Shown: piece by piece, positions 45,661 to 57,558 of the stretch
Layout of the letters: each line of letters starts with the position of its first letter
Numbering within the stretch: position 1 is the stretch's first letter
From: Actinernus sp. WN-2022
Taxonomy: Eukaryota; Cnidaria; Anthozoa; Actiniaria; Actinernidae
NCBI GenBank assembly: GCA_030867875.1
Contig: JAOWCC010001634.1
Span: forward strand, 3,741,258 to 3,805,257
Direction of reading: 5' to 3'
DNA: 64,000 bases
The notes under the pieces: model-generated
The model's input: the letters and a program-made list of their open reading frames with translations, nothing else
What the model was told of the DNA's origin: nothing
Databases searched by the model: none
Position numbers and translations under genes: made by a program

Positions 45661-47320
45661 CTATCTCGGTAACTTTGCCGGGGCTTCATCTCCTGTCCGT
45701 AATAAATTGCCAGGGTTCCGGTTGGAGGTTTACCGGCGCTGATAATGCTCCAATGCTCTAATTTGAATGTGTTAACTTAAAAACAGACTCGATTCTTTGT
45801 GAGCATGTAAACGTTTGTTGGTTCAGTTGAGCTTGGAGCCAGGGTTCGCATATGAAATTTGATGTAGCGAGGTTTATTTTCGATCTCAGAAATGAAAGGG
45901 AAAGAGTTGCACTGCATGTATGAACTTAAAATATTGGTTGACCGATTGATCAGACTTTCCTCATCTGTTTCGAGCGCCAGGAATATCAAACTCGACTTTT
46001 CTATCGCTTCGTATTTTGTCATAGCATTGCATTACTTACAATCATCACAAGGCCGTTGAAGCCGTTCTTAGGGTCGTCACGCAACGCTAAGCTAGCGGTA
46101 TTAACGGCTGCGAAGGAGACTACGTAAATATTAGTCCACAACCGCTTAGTCGTAACAAATGAGACCCGGATTTTGTGATCCAAATTGTGTGTTGGCCATA
46201 GACCCATTCGAAAAATGGTGTCACCAAGCTTTGGTTGTAATGAAATGTTGGTACCAAAATAAGCACTGTCACTTCAGAGAGCATGCAAAAATGAGTACGT
46301 TTGTAAAATTTAAGGAGCATAGCACCAAGTGTTGCGAAGTTACCGAGGTTCAAAATAAGAGAGTTTTGTATGAGATTCAGGACGTCAGGACTGACTAGCC
46401 TCGTTTTCATGTTTCTTCAGAGTTTCAAACGTGGATTGCTTTGAAAGGATATATTCTTCTGTTATCAAAGAGCTACATGTTTCTAACATGAACTCGCTCT
46501 TTCATATAGGCTAGTTAATTCTTCAGAAAATATTGAATATCAACATTATACAAATTAGCATAAAACCACTTAAATGTCGTTTAATTCCGGTTAGGGAAAG
46601 AGTCTAGGTTCGATTGAGGTTACTGGATACCTTCAGGGTGCGTTTCCAGTGTAAATTATGTAGCGCCTCGAGGAAACATCTTAGATACCTCAACCATATA
46701 TAATGTTAATGTTTATAAAATTAGCTACAAGAATCTATAAAAAGGTTTTAGATTATTTGAAAATCTCGAATTTTCCGCCATCCCATTTCTCCAATCTAGT
46801 GAGATAGCTTTCAGAAGCTCCAGCGCCGAAAATATTTTAAGGTTTTAAAATCTGTTTGTTTTACGTCATTTCGGTGGAATTGTATTACAAAACCGTGTCG
46901 GGGAATATCAGATTTTGATTTAGCTCAAAAGTTATAATGCTTTACGTGAAAAGGCAATAACATAATCTGAGTAGATACGCGGCAAAGGCCGAGAAGAGCT
47001 CTGTTTTTAGAATTTCCCAATTCCCCGACACGTTTTGTAGATATCATTGGACATTTTGTGAAAATTTCAGACAAATCCACCAAATTGGTATTGAGTTGGA
47101 GCTTTTAAAAATCTCGCAGCGCAGAAAAGCGCAGAAAAGAACAATTGAAAAATCTAGCTTTCCAGCGTGCGCGAATCTGTAGCCCCGCCTCTCCAACAAT
47201 TAGCGATCTCTTGGCCAATCCGCATTCACCATCTTGGCATTCACCATCATAGTTTGACAGTGTGTCCTCTTGAAATTATCTGTCAAAATTTCCGCGGAAC
47301 TAGGTAATGTTATAGTAAGT
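45661..47320. other. Non-coding stretch
   Basis: No gene supported; several short frames on both strands without domains. Confidence 0.5.
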
Positions 47321-47324
47321 TATT

Positions 47325-47935
47325 CGCTCGGTTGTTCGTAGTTACCACAGTGTTACGTGACCTTCACTGGCTGCCCATCAGAGACGGAATATCTTTCAAG
47401 TTACTACTCTTGACATTTAAGGCTCTCCATGGACAAGCTCCAAACTACTTAACTGAAACATTAGATAGATATAAACCTACTCGTACTTTACGCTCATCTT
47501 CCCGTAACCTTTTGTCTGTTCCTGTATCTCATACCTCTACTTACGATGATAGGGCTTTTTCTGTAGCTGCTCCCAAACTTTGGAACTCATTGCCCGATCA
47601 TATTAGATGCCTAGACCGCCTTAGTTCTTTTAAGACTCTTGACTTATATTCAACTTATATTCAACTTTATTATTGCATTTTCCCATTTTCTAATTAGTCC
47701 ATCTAGTTAAAGTCTTGTAGTCGTAATTTATTTTATTTTTATTATTATCCTTTGTATAGCCGACGTAGTGGCATTAGCATAATTTATAAATTAACTTAAC
47801 CGTAATAGTAAGCAATTGAGCTACATTTGTATTAAGCTACATTTACATTTTAAGCTATATTTCTGTAAGAGCATTGGGACATTGTATAATACTCCAAATA
47901 CATATTATTATTATATTATTATTATAGTTTTCTTC
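47325..47935 (+). pseudogene. LINE (L2/CR1-type) 3' fragment
   Basis: The frame reads VLRDLHWLPIRDGISFKLLL, ALHGQAPNYLTETL, RTLRSSSRNLLSVP, DDRAFSVAAPKLWNSLPDHI R, the standard C-terminus of L2/CR1 RTs, then stops at 47697. The 3' untranslated part ends in a TTATTA-type short repeat near 47905-47930. It lacks the RT catalytic core. Confidence 0.88.
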
Positions 47936-48527
47936 TTGTGTTAACGGCTATTGCTGAAAACGTGAAAGACTAAAAGGCCTCGAAAGCGAAATGGAATATC
48001 TATAAAAGGCAAAGAAAAGTAAACGAAATTGAAGGTGAATGCCAGTGCCACCGATAAGGCAGCCGCCTGAAACGACACGGCAGATACGATTTTATGTCAA
48101 TTTGCGGAGATCGTGGAGTTGGATTCAAGCGAGTCAGAGTCACCGTCAGACTTTATTTCCATCTAAACTTTCTTGGAAACAAAACTTCTTTCGGCTTGTT
48201 CCTATCGATTCTCCTTCGTCTTCAGATTTTCGCCACCGCCTGAAAGTGAAAATACGAACCCTTGTCGAGTTTTGCGAGGAATTCGATCTCTTTGGCTCTT
48301 AATCATTTTTGGCGTTGTTTTGTTTTTCTTTTTTCTTTGTTGTCCAAGGGTATCCTGCTTGCTTTTTGGACTACATAAGGCCAACAACCAATGGAATTAT
48401 TGAATCGTGTGGGGAAAAACATCGCAATAATCGTAAACACTCGTAGATGAATACGCGCGAGCTTTCCCGCGCTTTCGTTATGGCTGAGTGACCACTCGTC
48501 GTATGTTAATCCACCGTACCGAAAAAG

Positions 48528-48572
48528 ATGGCGGCTGTATATTTGACCACAATTCCTTGCGAACCGAACACG
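48528..48572 (+). CDS. Ser/Thr-rich nuclear protein, exon 1 (predicted)
   Basis: ATG in a strong context (GAAAAAGATGGCGGCT) codes MAAVYLTTIPCEPNT and ends in phase 0 at ACG|GTAAAA (48573). The next supported exon (49072) starts in phase 0. The upstream 300 bp (48200-48527) holds no other gene and may include the promoter, though no TATA box was seen. Confidence 0.5.
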
Positions 48573-49071
48573 GTAAAAATAACACGTATAAATTCTCTAT
48601 TATCTTCAATGACAGCGTATTGGCAACAACACCTTCTCCTTTTGCATTTCCAACCGAAGGTCTGTTAGCCCCGATCACGATTCCACTGGTTTCATTGTTT
48701 TCGGTTACGCCTTAGCTATGCATGTAGACGACGATTACGGTGTTAACAAGTCTCAAGGCTGTAATTACTCGGGCTGCCTGTGGCAGCACCGAGTCCTAAA
48801 ATGCAAGCGGTTATTTTGTTTTGTTTTGTTGGGTGCAACAAAATGTGACTTTTGACCCATGCCATGTATTAAATTTCAAGTTCACCACCAATCAGATCGT
48901 ACTGTGCTGGTCACGTAACACTCGCCAGGTTAATTTCTGTACATAATTTCATACAGTAAATCAAAATGGTCGACCCGCGAGCAAATTTCTCTCTAATTTG
49001 GAGTCCCATCTCTCAAATGTAAGCAGTTTAATGTTTTATTTAACTTCACTCGTGCGAAAGCCTTCCAACAG

Positions 49072-49270
49072 GCTCAGGATATTTCAACTGGCGCTCTTGT
49101 TTTAAATTTGGAACTTGCGAAAATTTCTCACGTCATAACACTCAGCGAAGACCCCAGCTCACTATTGCCGATATATACACGAAGCCAGAATACACCCTCA
49201 GGCCTCAGCACAGATAAATTTCTGATGAGCCAAGCAAATATGCATATGTTCAACTCTCGACTCACTCAAG
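49072..49270 (+). CDS. Ser/Thr-rich nuclear protein, exon 2 (predicted)
   Basis: Acceptor CCTTCCAACAG and donor CAAG|GTAAAC. The frame AQDISTGALVLNLELAKISH and onward to MFNSRLTQG is open for 66 codons, joins exon 1 in phase 0 and ends in phase 1. The large exon at 52245 needs an incoming phase 2, so at least one more exon should lie between 49271 and 52244, or one boundary is wrong. Confidence 0.5.
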
Positions 49271-50583
49271 GTAAACGTAAGCTTAAGTTAAATATCTACT
49301 TTGGTCTTTTATTGTGGATCCAAGGGAATGTTTCAGTGTTTGGTCATTATGCTGACTATAAGATTGCTGCAGGTAATTTGTTCAGAAATGTAGAGTGTGA
49401 AGCTTCCAGTAATAGCAAAAGTACCTGTTTACAAGAATCTTAATCACAGAGTTAATTATTGTCATTACGAGACAAGGAGTATCGATCGATGAGTCATTGT
49501 CAGAAATCTATTCCCGGCCGTAACGTTAGGCAATCTGTCAATGGTAAAACTGTTGACAGTTTGGGTCATGTCAACTACACAGCTAAGGCATGTTTGACGA
49601 CAGAATAACCTAGCTAGAGAGTCTCTACTGGATTAAGATACTGTTACATGTCTGTTAATATGGGGAAAACTGAAGAATCCTTCATTGAGCTTGATAACCA
49701 TGTTTGGATTTGGAAGCAGAATAGACTTTAGCCGTATTTTGTGAGTCCTAAATCGCTAGTTCCCATACAAGTCATACAAACACGCTGTTTTTTTTTGCCA
49801 ACTACATTATATATGCAAATATATAAATGACGTCGTGTTTACAAACAGTAAGTATCGCTATAGTAAGAACAGCAGATAAAGTTACATAGAGGCACACAAA
49901 TTGACATAGCTAGCTCCATCACAGGATGGACAGGATACAACTTATAATATGGTACAAATATAAACATACATTTGAGACAATCATCTATTAGTACTCGGAA
50001 CCTGCAGTATAACAGAACAGCAGACTATAAAATTGTAAACGTGTTACAAGAATAAGTAGTGTTTAAATTAAAAGGTCAACATACGAGAAAAACAAAAATA
50101 TTAAATTACATATGCTTGGGGAAAGTCACCGCGCTACCGGCCACTCCTAAAGACTGCTAAATTCAGCTAATAATTCTTCTCTTTGGTTAATATTACTAAG
50201 AGGATTTCAAATGAAAGTGTATTTCATCTTCAATCTCATGTGGCCCGAGTGAAAGCACAGATGGGCTCTTGTTGAAAATGTAAAATGCAAGAAAATTGAA
50301 ATTGTTTACAGGTATTATCTCTTGATAAACTAGTATACCTAATAGGTAGTGAATACTGCCGCTCAGTTAAGAAAGTGTACTAGAAGGAAACCTACATGTA
50401 CAGTAGCTCTTTGACAGGAAAACTATATTACTGTGTGTTTTCTATAAAGTTGTCACGATTTATTTTCATTTTGTCCCGACATATCAACGATTTCCCGACA
50501 TTTTCTTATGATTCCCAGCACAAAAAACTGCTGTTCTCCCCGGTGAAGTTTACACATCGGAAATCAGCTGTAATTGAGTATGT

Positions 50584-50910
50584 AATTGCCCTATATCATT
50601 ATGACGTCACGGCTTGTTTATGAGGGGGACAGAATCGACTTGAACAATAGCATTTTGAACTAAATCTGCTCTGCTGAGGAAAATTTAACTTCGAATTGTC
50701 TGGTTTCCAGATATCAGCTGTATCAATGTTTATCCCACAATATTTACCGTATTTGGTGGCTGTTACCGCTATTCTACGTTCTACAAAATGCATTTGATAG
50801 CGATTTCCTTTGTGTTGTTGCTGTTTTGTCCGGCCCCTCCCACGACCGTGATCCTTCGCGTTTAAACAATAGATTGGTTTGATTTGACGTCATAATGATA
50901 TAGGTCAATT
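50584..50910. mobile_element. MITE with CRE-containing ends
   Basis: AATTGCCCTATATCATTATG ACGTCA and its inverse (one mismatch) bound about 327 bp in the intron of the Ser/Thr-rich gene. TGACGTCA-type cores lie in both arms. Confidence 0.75.
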
Positions 50911-50914
50911 GTAA

Positions 50915-51199
50915 ATGCGAATTGGTGGTTTAAACCCGCTACTTGACTTTATCGAAGGCCAATATAAGGAAATTATTTGCTGCTCACTGCACCATCTTGA
51001 TAACAGGGAAGATATTGCTCTTTGGAAACTGATAGCCATTATCTGCTCACACTGTTCGATCGCCTACGACTCCAGTGACTCTGCACGAGTGATCGTCAAC
51101 TTAGCATGCACGATTATCAAGTTACAAAACATTTTTTGGGTTAAACTTGCTGTTTTAGCAAACTTCACGTCAAAAAACAAGACCAATAAGGAGCACTGA
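50915..51199 (+). CDS. 94-codon ORF, unidentified
   Basis: ATG directly after the MITE. The frame MRIGGLNPLLDFIEGQYKEI with alternating hydrophobic and charged residues, then IALWKLIAIICSHC, looks helical and protein-like, richer in Leu/Ile/Cys than AT-driven noise. No splice sites were assigned. It lies in the intron of the Ser/Thr-rich gene, same strand, and may be a retro-copied fragment. Not identified. Confidence 0.3.
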   Translation: MRIGGLNPLLDFIEGQYKEIICCSLHHLDNREDIALWKLIAIICSHCSIAYDSSDSARVIVNLACTIIKLQNIFWVKLAVLANFTSKNKTNKEH

Positions 51200-51663
51200 A
51201 GGAACTGTAGTAAAAATACAAACGAAGACGATCAGAATTAGCCTGAAGTACAGCATACGATACTCGCGAATTTGCGTAAATCGCTCTCCAGATGCCAAGC
51301 TGCAAGGAATGCGAAGAACATAAACCCGTCAAAAGATTACTCCTCCCCTCCCCAATGGAGACTATTGTGGTACCAGTATTCCCTTAATTAAGAAGCTAAG
51401 AAAGCTTAAATGTTGGAGAATACAACAACTAAGCAAATAACCTACACAGTAATTATAGTCTCTTAATGACGCGCAGATCTTGCCCTTCAGTATTGTATCA
51501 GTGACTGCAAAAAATGTCCTCCTGTGGGGAGGGGAGGGAGGGGCGCATTGTGGTTGTCGGGGATTGTGGTCGAAACAGCGAATTAACGCAATGAAGCATT
51601 GCGAGATTTTGTGCAAAAAAATTTTGCGCAGCAAAAATCTTCTAAATAGTAACATAAAAAAAC

Positions 51664-52060
51664 AGTTGTCGAGCTTGTGATAACAATAAAATGTTGCTCA
51701 ATATTAATAGGTTTTTACAGGGTATGGCTTTCCACTAAAAGGCCAAGTTCAATAAAATTGCAAAAGTATAACTCTAATAATGTTAAATTTACTGTAATGT
51801 ATAAACGGTTAGTTTAGAATTCGAGGAGAACGCCATGCAAAGACTTATATGGTGGTGTACTCGGTAGAACAATAAACCTAATGAGTCAGTAGTATTCAGT
51901 AACTGACTGAGAAACTGTCACGAAATCTCGTGTTGTCGAGCTTGTGTTAACAATGAAACGTTGCTTAACATTAATAGGTTATCACAGGATATGGCCTTCT
52001 ACTAAAAGGCCAAGTTCAATAAAACTGCAAAAGTTTTATTAGAAACTGTCACGAAATCTC
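51664..52060. repeat. Direct duplication of ~105 bp in intron
   Basis: GTTGTCGAGCTTGTGATAAC and the following ~100 bp (51664-51770) recur at 51932-52035. GAAACTGTCACGAAATCTCG also recurs at 51911 and 52043. Confidence 0.85.
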
Positions 52061-52244
52061 GTTTCGTTTCATGGACTGGTACGTTGTTACCAGACTGAAA
52101 GTTGAATGGCTTGATGAAGTGATATGTGAATCGTGAATTGACCTTAAATCACTCTTCCATGAAGTTAAGTCTGGTAAAATGTCATTTTCAGTAGTTTTTC
52201 TTACGTCTTTGTTCCTGAAAGGTTTTTAATCTTTATTTTTTCAG

Positions 52245-54192
52245 CCTGCCAAAAGAAGCAGAAAATGTTAATAAGCCGACGAACGTTACAGACCAGCTAA
52301 CACAGCCCATGGACCCTGGCAGTATTCCAATGATTGACGAAAATAATATCGATGACAGCGACGAAGGCTTCCCGCTCATTACATCTGTCTACTCTCTCGC
52401 TTCTGAAGAAGAACCAACGAAATACGAACAGGATACCTTAAGTGAACCAAATACATCGAACAAACCGGAAATGACGCTAGAACCGGAAGGAAATAAGCCA
52501 CCACTCGCTTCCAGACTTTCTGCCGGAAGTGGTTCAATTTATACAGGCCATGAACAATTTATTCTTCCAAAAGTGACTGAAACAAATTTGTCCATAGGGA
52601 AGACTTCGCAATCCATGGCTTCATATACGACTACTACCTTAAATGGAAGGCCTTCTATTACCGGAAGTACAAAGAGTTCTCCACTGGTTAATACTAGTGG
52701 CGTTTCAAAAAGTACTGTTTCGATTGAAAATGCTACCAATTTGAACCATATTTGGAGTAGTGGAAGTACTCCCGCTGTTAATAATCAACAGAAAATTACA
52801 GTTTCGAGTCCAGGATGTAACCTGGCAGGAAGTGTAACACAAGTGTCTACACAAGTTCCAGTCACCGCAGCAGCCCCATCGATATCCCTGCGCGCGCTGC
52901 CTCTTAAAGGTGGAAACGTGGTGCAGCTCCAGCCGGTAGCAAACGTTCAAAACGCAAGTGGGCAAACGGTGCAGGTCCCTCTCACTAATTTTCAGACAAA
53001 CACAAGCTCCCTGCCGGGCACTGTGACAACGCCTTCTCCTGTATCACGAAGTAGTACTGTAACACCCCTTGTTCAAATGATAGACCGTATGTCTCCCGTC
53101 ATATCAGGCACGACTGTCTTAGCCCCTGCTCATGGATCTGGGACAATTCTCACAACTTCTCCACGATCATCCACCATACCGCAGTTACGACCCACGGTCC
53201 CCGTCTCCATAGCACCTGTGCCGCAGCAAATCATAAATACCCAGCCTGCCCCGAAGGGAGTCGCTAACGTATCCCGTCTTGTCATGATTACGAAACAAGG
53301 TTCCACTAACGTTCCAGGTCAGACAGGACAGCTGGTGTACCTTGTTGATGCCGGCAACACTATTGGTGATGGAAAAGCTTTTCGAATTGTACTCCCTGAG
53401 GGAGCGAAATTAGTTACCTCGCCTGTTTCGAGTTCTAACCCAAACGCATTGTCTCTTATTCCAACAAGTCCCGTAAGCACATCATCACTCCAGCACGTTA
53501 GAATTGTCCCAAAGCCAATACTGACCTCCCCGCAGCCTCAGACAGTTCTAAAGGCAATGTCGTCTTCAATATCGGTGGCAGCAAGCACAAACACGTTATT
53601 AAATGCTGCTAATACAGGAAACGTTTTCCTTGTACCCCAAAATGTTGCAGCTAAACTCGAAACAGCTTCAGCAACACCACAAACTCTCTTTTTAACGCAA
53701 GACATGCCAAAAACGAAACCGGAAGTAAGAGATGTCGGATTTTCTGCAACAAGTTTGAAATCCCCAGAATGCCCTAGGGTGCAAGAGGTTTCGAGTACAA
53801 CGTCACTTGAATCGGGAGTAAGTCCACACGAAGCACGGATTCAGAAACTCAAAGAGCTCTTGAAGAAGCAGGAAGAAGCCGTAGATCGATTACGAGAGAA
53901 ACGACGAAAAGAGCTTGAGCAAATTCGAGAGTCTTCATCTAAACCAGCCACTACCGGAGATCCCGGGTCAAACGAAGGGGACGGTATCAAACCTCGTAAG
54001 ACCGAATCGTCCAGTCCATTTTTAGTCCCGTTGCCTCCAAAGAAGGCGCGACTCGAGTCGTACAGGGGAAAGCAGACTAAGACCCCAAAACAACAGGGAT
54101 TTCTTCCGAGTGGTGAAGACACAAATTTTGTAAAGTTGGTGGGCTTAGAGGACGTTGTCAAGAAGTTAAAAGAGAAGCACCAGGCTGTCTAG
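52245..54192 (+). CDS. Ser/Thr-rich nuclear-type protein with C-terminal coiled coil, last exon
   Basis: The exon begins after a strong acceptor (CTTTATTTTTTCAG) and is open in one frame to TAG at 54190-54192, about 649 codons; the first ATG in it is at 52309. The start is acidic (MIDENNIDDSDEGFPL). Most of the length (about residues 80-510 from that ATG) is Ser/Thr/Pro/Gln-rich and low in charge, like a transactivation domain. Near the end is a charged coiled coil (ARIQKLKELLKKQEEAVDRL and on), then basic, NLS-like KPRKTESSS and PPKKARLES, and a conserved-looking tail FVKLVGLEDVVKKLKEKH. This suggests a transcription regulator or chromatin-complex subunit. I do not recognise the family. It is the longest uninterrupted frame of the window. 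Confidence 0.8.
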
Positions 54193-55581
54193 CGAGGATT
54201 CTGATTTGATAAACGAGAAGGGATGACGTCACAGGAACGCTTCCCTGAACTTTATACTGCTTGAACAAAACGCGCAAACGATTCCAATCGGGCGTAAATA
54301 AGAAAGAAAGAAAAGAAGTTTTAAAACCCAACAAGGAGCGCATTGGCAAAGAAAAGAAGATTGAAGGTGAATAATGCTAAATAGTAAGAAATTAAGTAAG
54401 CGCGCGCAAATCTTCACAAGTTTATAGTTTAACAGCCTTGAGTTATTTGGTTGAGGAAGCATAACTTTACCTTTAACTGCAGTAGTTCAGTATAAAATTG
54501 CTACATGATTTAGAATATCATCATCATACATGTACATGATATCGTCAGTGTTATTTCACAGCCAAGTATCAAACAAATTGATTCCAAGCCAAGTTAAAAC
54601 GTGTCACGGAAATCTCTTTTCCGCTCCGAGAAGCGAACAGTTTCCGAGAGCGAAATTGAGTGTTGAGAACAGATAATGTCCAATTACCAATTTTAGCGCC
54701 ACAAATTAGATTATTGTCTTCAAATATTTCTTTCTACTGTGACTCTTGCGCGCTACACACAAATTAAAATTATGCTGTGATAAGGGCTATCTGGTCACGT
54801 GACGCAATTCTACCAATGACGCCTGGAGCTGCGAAAATATTTGACAGATTATACTGAAACGTCAATAAGGGACATTATTTATATATGCCGTGTTATTGAG
54901 TTGCCTTCTCTAAAAAAGTATTGCACGTAATAGGCAATAAGCGAGTTCTTAGTTTCAGCGAGACGATATGTAAAACGCGCAGGACTGGGGCGAGTCGGGA
55001 ATAAGCAATACTCGTTCTCACGCGTTTCTTAGAAAGTGAGGGCTTTTTTTGTCTTCCTCACAAATCCCGATACGTAGTGTACAAAGGTTAGTTTCTGATT
55101 TTTTTATCCTGACTCCAGCATTGCGCGTTTTATTCATTGCCTCACTCCCATACAATAACTACGCGCAAAGCATGAATGAAAATAAATGACGAACCCATCA
55201 CAAGGCTGCTAAGTCTGGTTTACCGGACGAAAACAAAGGTTTTTATTCTCCAGGGACTCAACATTGCCACCGCGTGATAAAAGCCCATATCAGCTATTCG
55301 ATCTCACAACAACGGCGGCGAAATGACCGTGCAGCTGATGAAGAGACTTAAGGCCGACGATTGAAAAAAGCTATATGCGCTCTGATTGGCCAGGAAAAAA
55401 AGATCCGTTCAGCATCTATTCCAAAATTAGAATACCATATACCTGCGAAATCTTGCATTTATCACTGTTCCAAAGTACAGAAGAGTCATTTGTTTTAGTC
55501 CTTTTCAGTTAGGTATTTTTATGTTTATGAAAATCGACATCTATGGTCTTTCGTTAGATTTTTTACCCAGCACGAGGCCCT
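54193..55581. other. 3' flank of the Ser/Thr-rich gene, non-coding
   Basis: No gene seen. Presumably the 3' UTR and the intergenic region; no canonical AATAAA close to the stop codon was found. Confidence 0.5.
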
Positions 55582-55885
55582 TTAAAGGGGCTGTGTCACG
55601 GTAAGACTTTACATTTCTTTTTCCTGGCCGGAAAGAGCTATTTCCACCGATTTTGATATGAACTAACGAACGTCTCGGCCATGTGGAATGCTTAAAATTA
55701 AAGCAAATATGCAAAAATGACTAACAAACAGTGTATATACATGTAAACAGCCTCCAAGGAAAATATTTAAAATCCTTTCAATTAAGCATTGAGGGAGGGA
55801 AGTTTAACTGTTTGTATCCAATTAACAGCCACTAAACGAACTATTACTCGATACATGGGCAGTACCATGACATAGCCCCCTTTAA
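55582..55885 (-). mobile_element. TTAA-flanked MITE, copy 2 (inverted)
   Basis: The reverse complement matches 5573-5862 along its length, with ends AGGGGCTGTGTCACGGTA and TACCATGACATAGCCCCC, flanked by TTAA. Confidence 0.85.
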
Positions 55886-56498
55886 AACGCGACCTTTGAT
55901 TCTGAAGTGCGAAAACCTTTTACGAAACAAAATACTGAGAGACTTCAGTTGTTAAAGTGCGACAATATTTAGTGCGAAGCTGCGCCTAAAGGAGATAACG
56001 CATGAGGTAGCAATGCCATTTACTTTTTCCATTACCATGAAATCTTCGTGGAGAAATAAAACAACAGCAGCGATACAATTTAAAGCGATAGGCGAGTACA
56101 AACCACTTATGGTCTCAAAATAATATGTAGACTGTCCTGAAAACTGAAATCACAATAAAAACGATTTATTTTCCAATGCAAACGTGTTATAATTTTCTGA
56201 AAGTGTATTGCGCAATAGTTTGGATGACGTCAGTTGGTTGTCGAGATCACGTATAATCCTCACAGCTCAATCATTTGTTATTTAATTTTCTATTTTTTTC
56301 TTACTTTTATCCTTAAAATTGCTTTGATTGAGTTCTGCTGGAAAGTTTTCAGGAAAGTCACAGTATGTGTTTTGTACTCGGGATCCCTTTACAATTTAGG
56401 TCACTCGACCTTATGTCACATTGTAAACGGGCATTGGTGGCATGCTCTATTATTATTATTTACTGCTTTTAATTTCTGTTTAAACCAAGACACACCTG

Positions 56499-57277
56499 GA
56501 TATTATTTTACGCAATTCTTTAATGTGAGCTTTCCAGTTTATATTACCTTTGTTGAATTCAGTCAATTTTAGAGTGTTATAGTATTTTAAAACACATAAT
56601 TTATTCTAAATAAAAAGGCATTGGTAATCAGTTGCACTAAATCAGTATTAATTTGTTACTGACGTGTTTATGCGCTCATCATTGTGCATCATTTGTATAA
56701 TAATTGATGCCTTCCCTGACGTCATGTAATTAGCAATTTGGATATTAAAACCTCCTTAACTCAGCGGCACAACATTCAAAGCAAGACTGATATATTGTAC
56801 CATTCAACTATTCACTTGATGTAGAATTGATATCTAAAATAAATAAAAAATTGGTTCATAGGCACTTTAAGCTATCCCTTAGCTAAGTACCTATGCGACT
56901 TTTTAAAATCGTGGACGTCAACGCCATTTTGAAACGTGTGAGAGCGCTGTGCGGTTTCATTGGTCAATAGATTACGCCAAGCTGAGCTGCTAGCTCTCTT
57001 CAGCGCACATGGTGTCAATTGAGGCGAAAAACGTGCCGAAATTCACCGCACACGAGAGCTATTAGCTTAGCAAACGATATCTCGTGCCCGTTGACGAAGC
57101 TAATAGCTCTCGCGTGATGCGGGCTTTAAGAACAATTTCAGTTTAATAGTCAGCTAAATGTCATTAGCATTGAACGCTATCTTGCGCAACATCATCTGAT
57201 GGCCTAGCTCCTTTTCAAGCCTGGTTTATATAAGCGTATCGTATTAGCAATACACGCAGACGCAGTAATGTTTGATC
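56499..57277. repeat. Segment downstream of the GPCR, duplicated at 63426
   Basis: Direct repeat of 63426-64000 with only scattered differences, except that about 200 bp here (57001-57200), including a hairpin CGAGAGCTATTAGCTT/AAGCTAATAGCTCTCG, are missing from the second copy. The first ~80 bp are minus-strand LINE (INWKAHIKELRK). A part near 56660-56880 resembles 25490-25670 and is probably an older dispersed repeat. Confidence 0.85.
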
Positions 57278-57558
57278 ATGAGCGGGGACTCTTATTTCAC
57301 ACCTGTGAGTTGAACAAGTACCGCTAATAATGGTAAAACCTCACTGCGTCTGCGCATGGTCTAATAAGATCTCGTGCAAGGAGCAAGGACAACTCAAGAT
57401 CGTTCAGTACATAGAGTATGAGGATATATATTTTGTCGCGAGTCGACGGATTTTACTCTCTCACTTAACGATACATGTTGAATGTTCTTAGTGTTCCTTC
57501 CTTCGTTTCAGCAAAATGTAGTGTTCACTTTACGTGTCCTTGCTCGAGAACCACTCCG

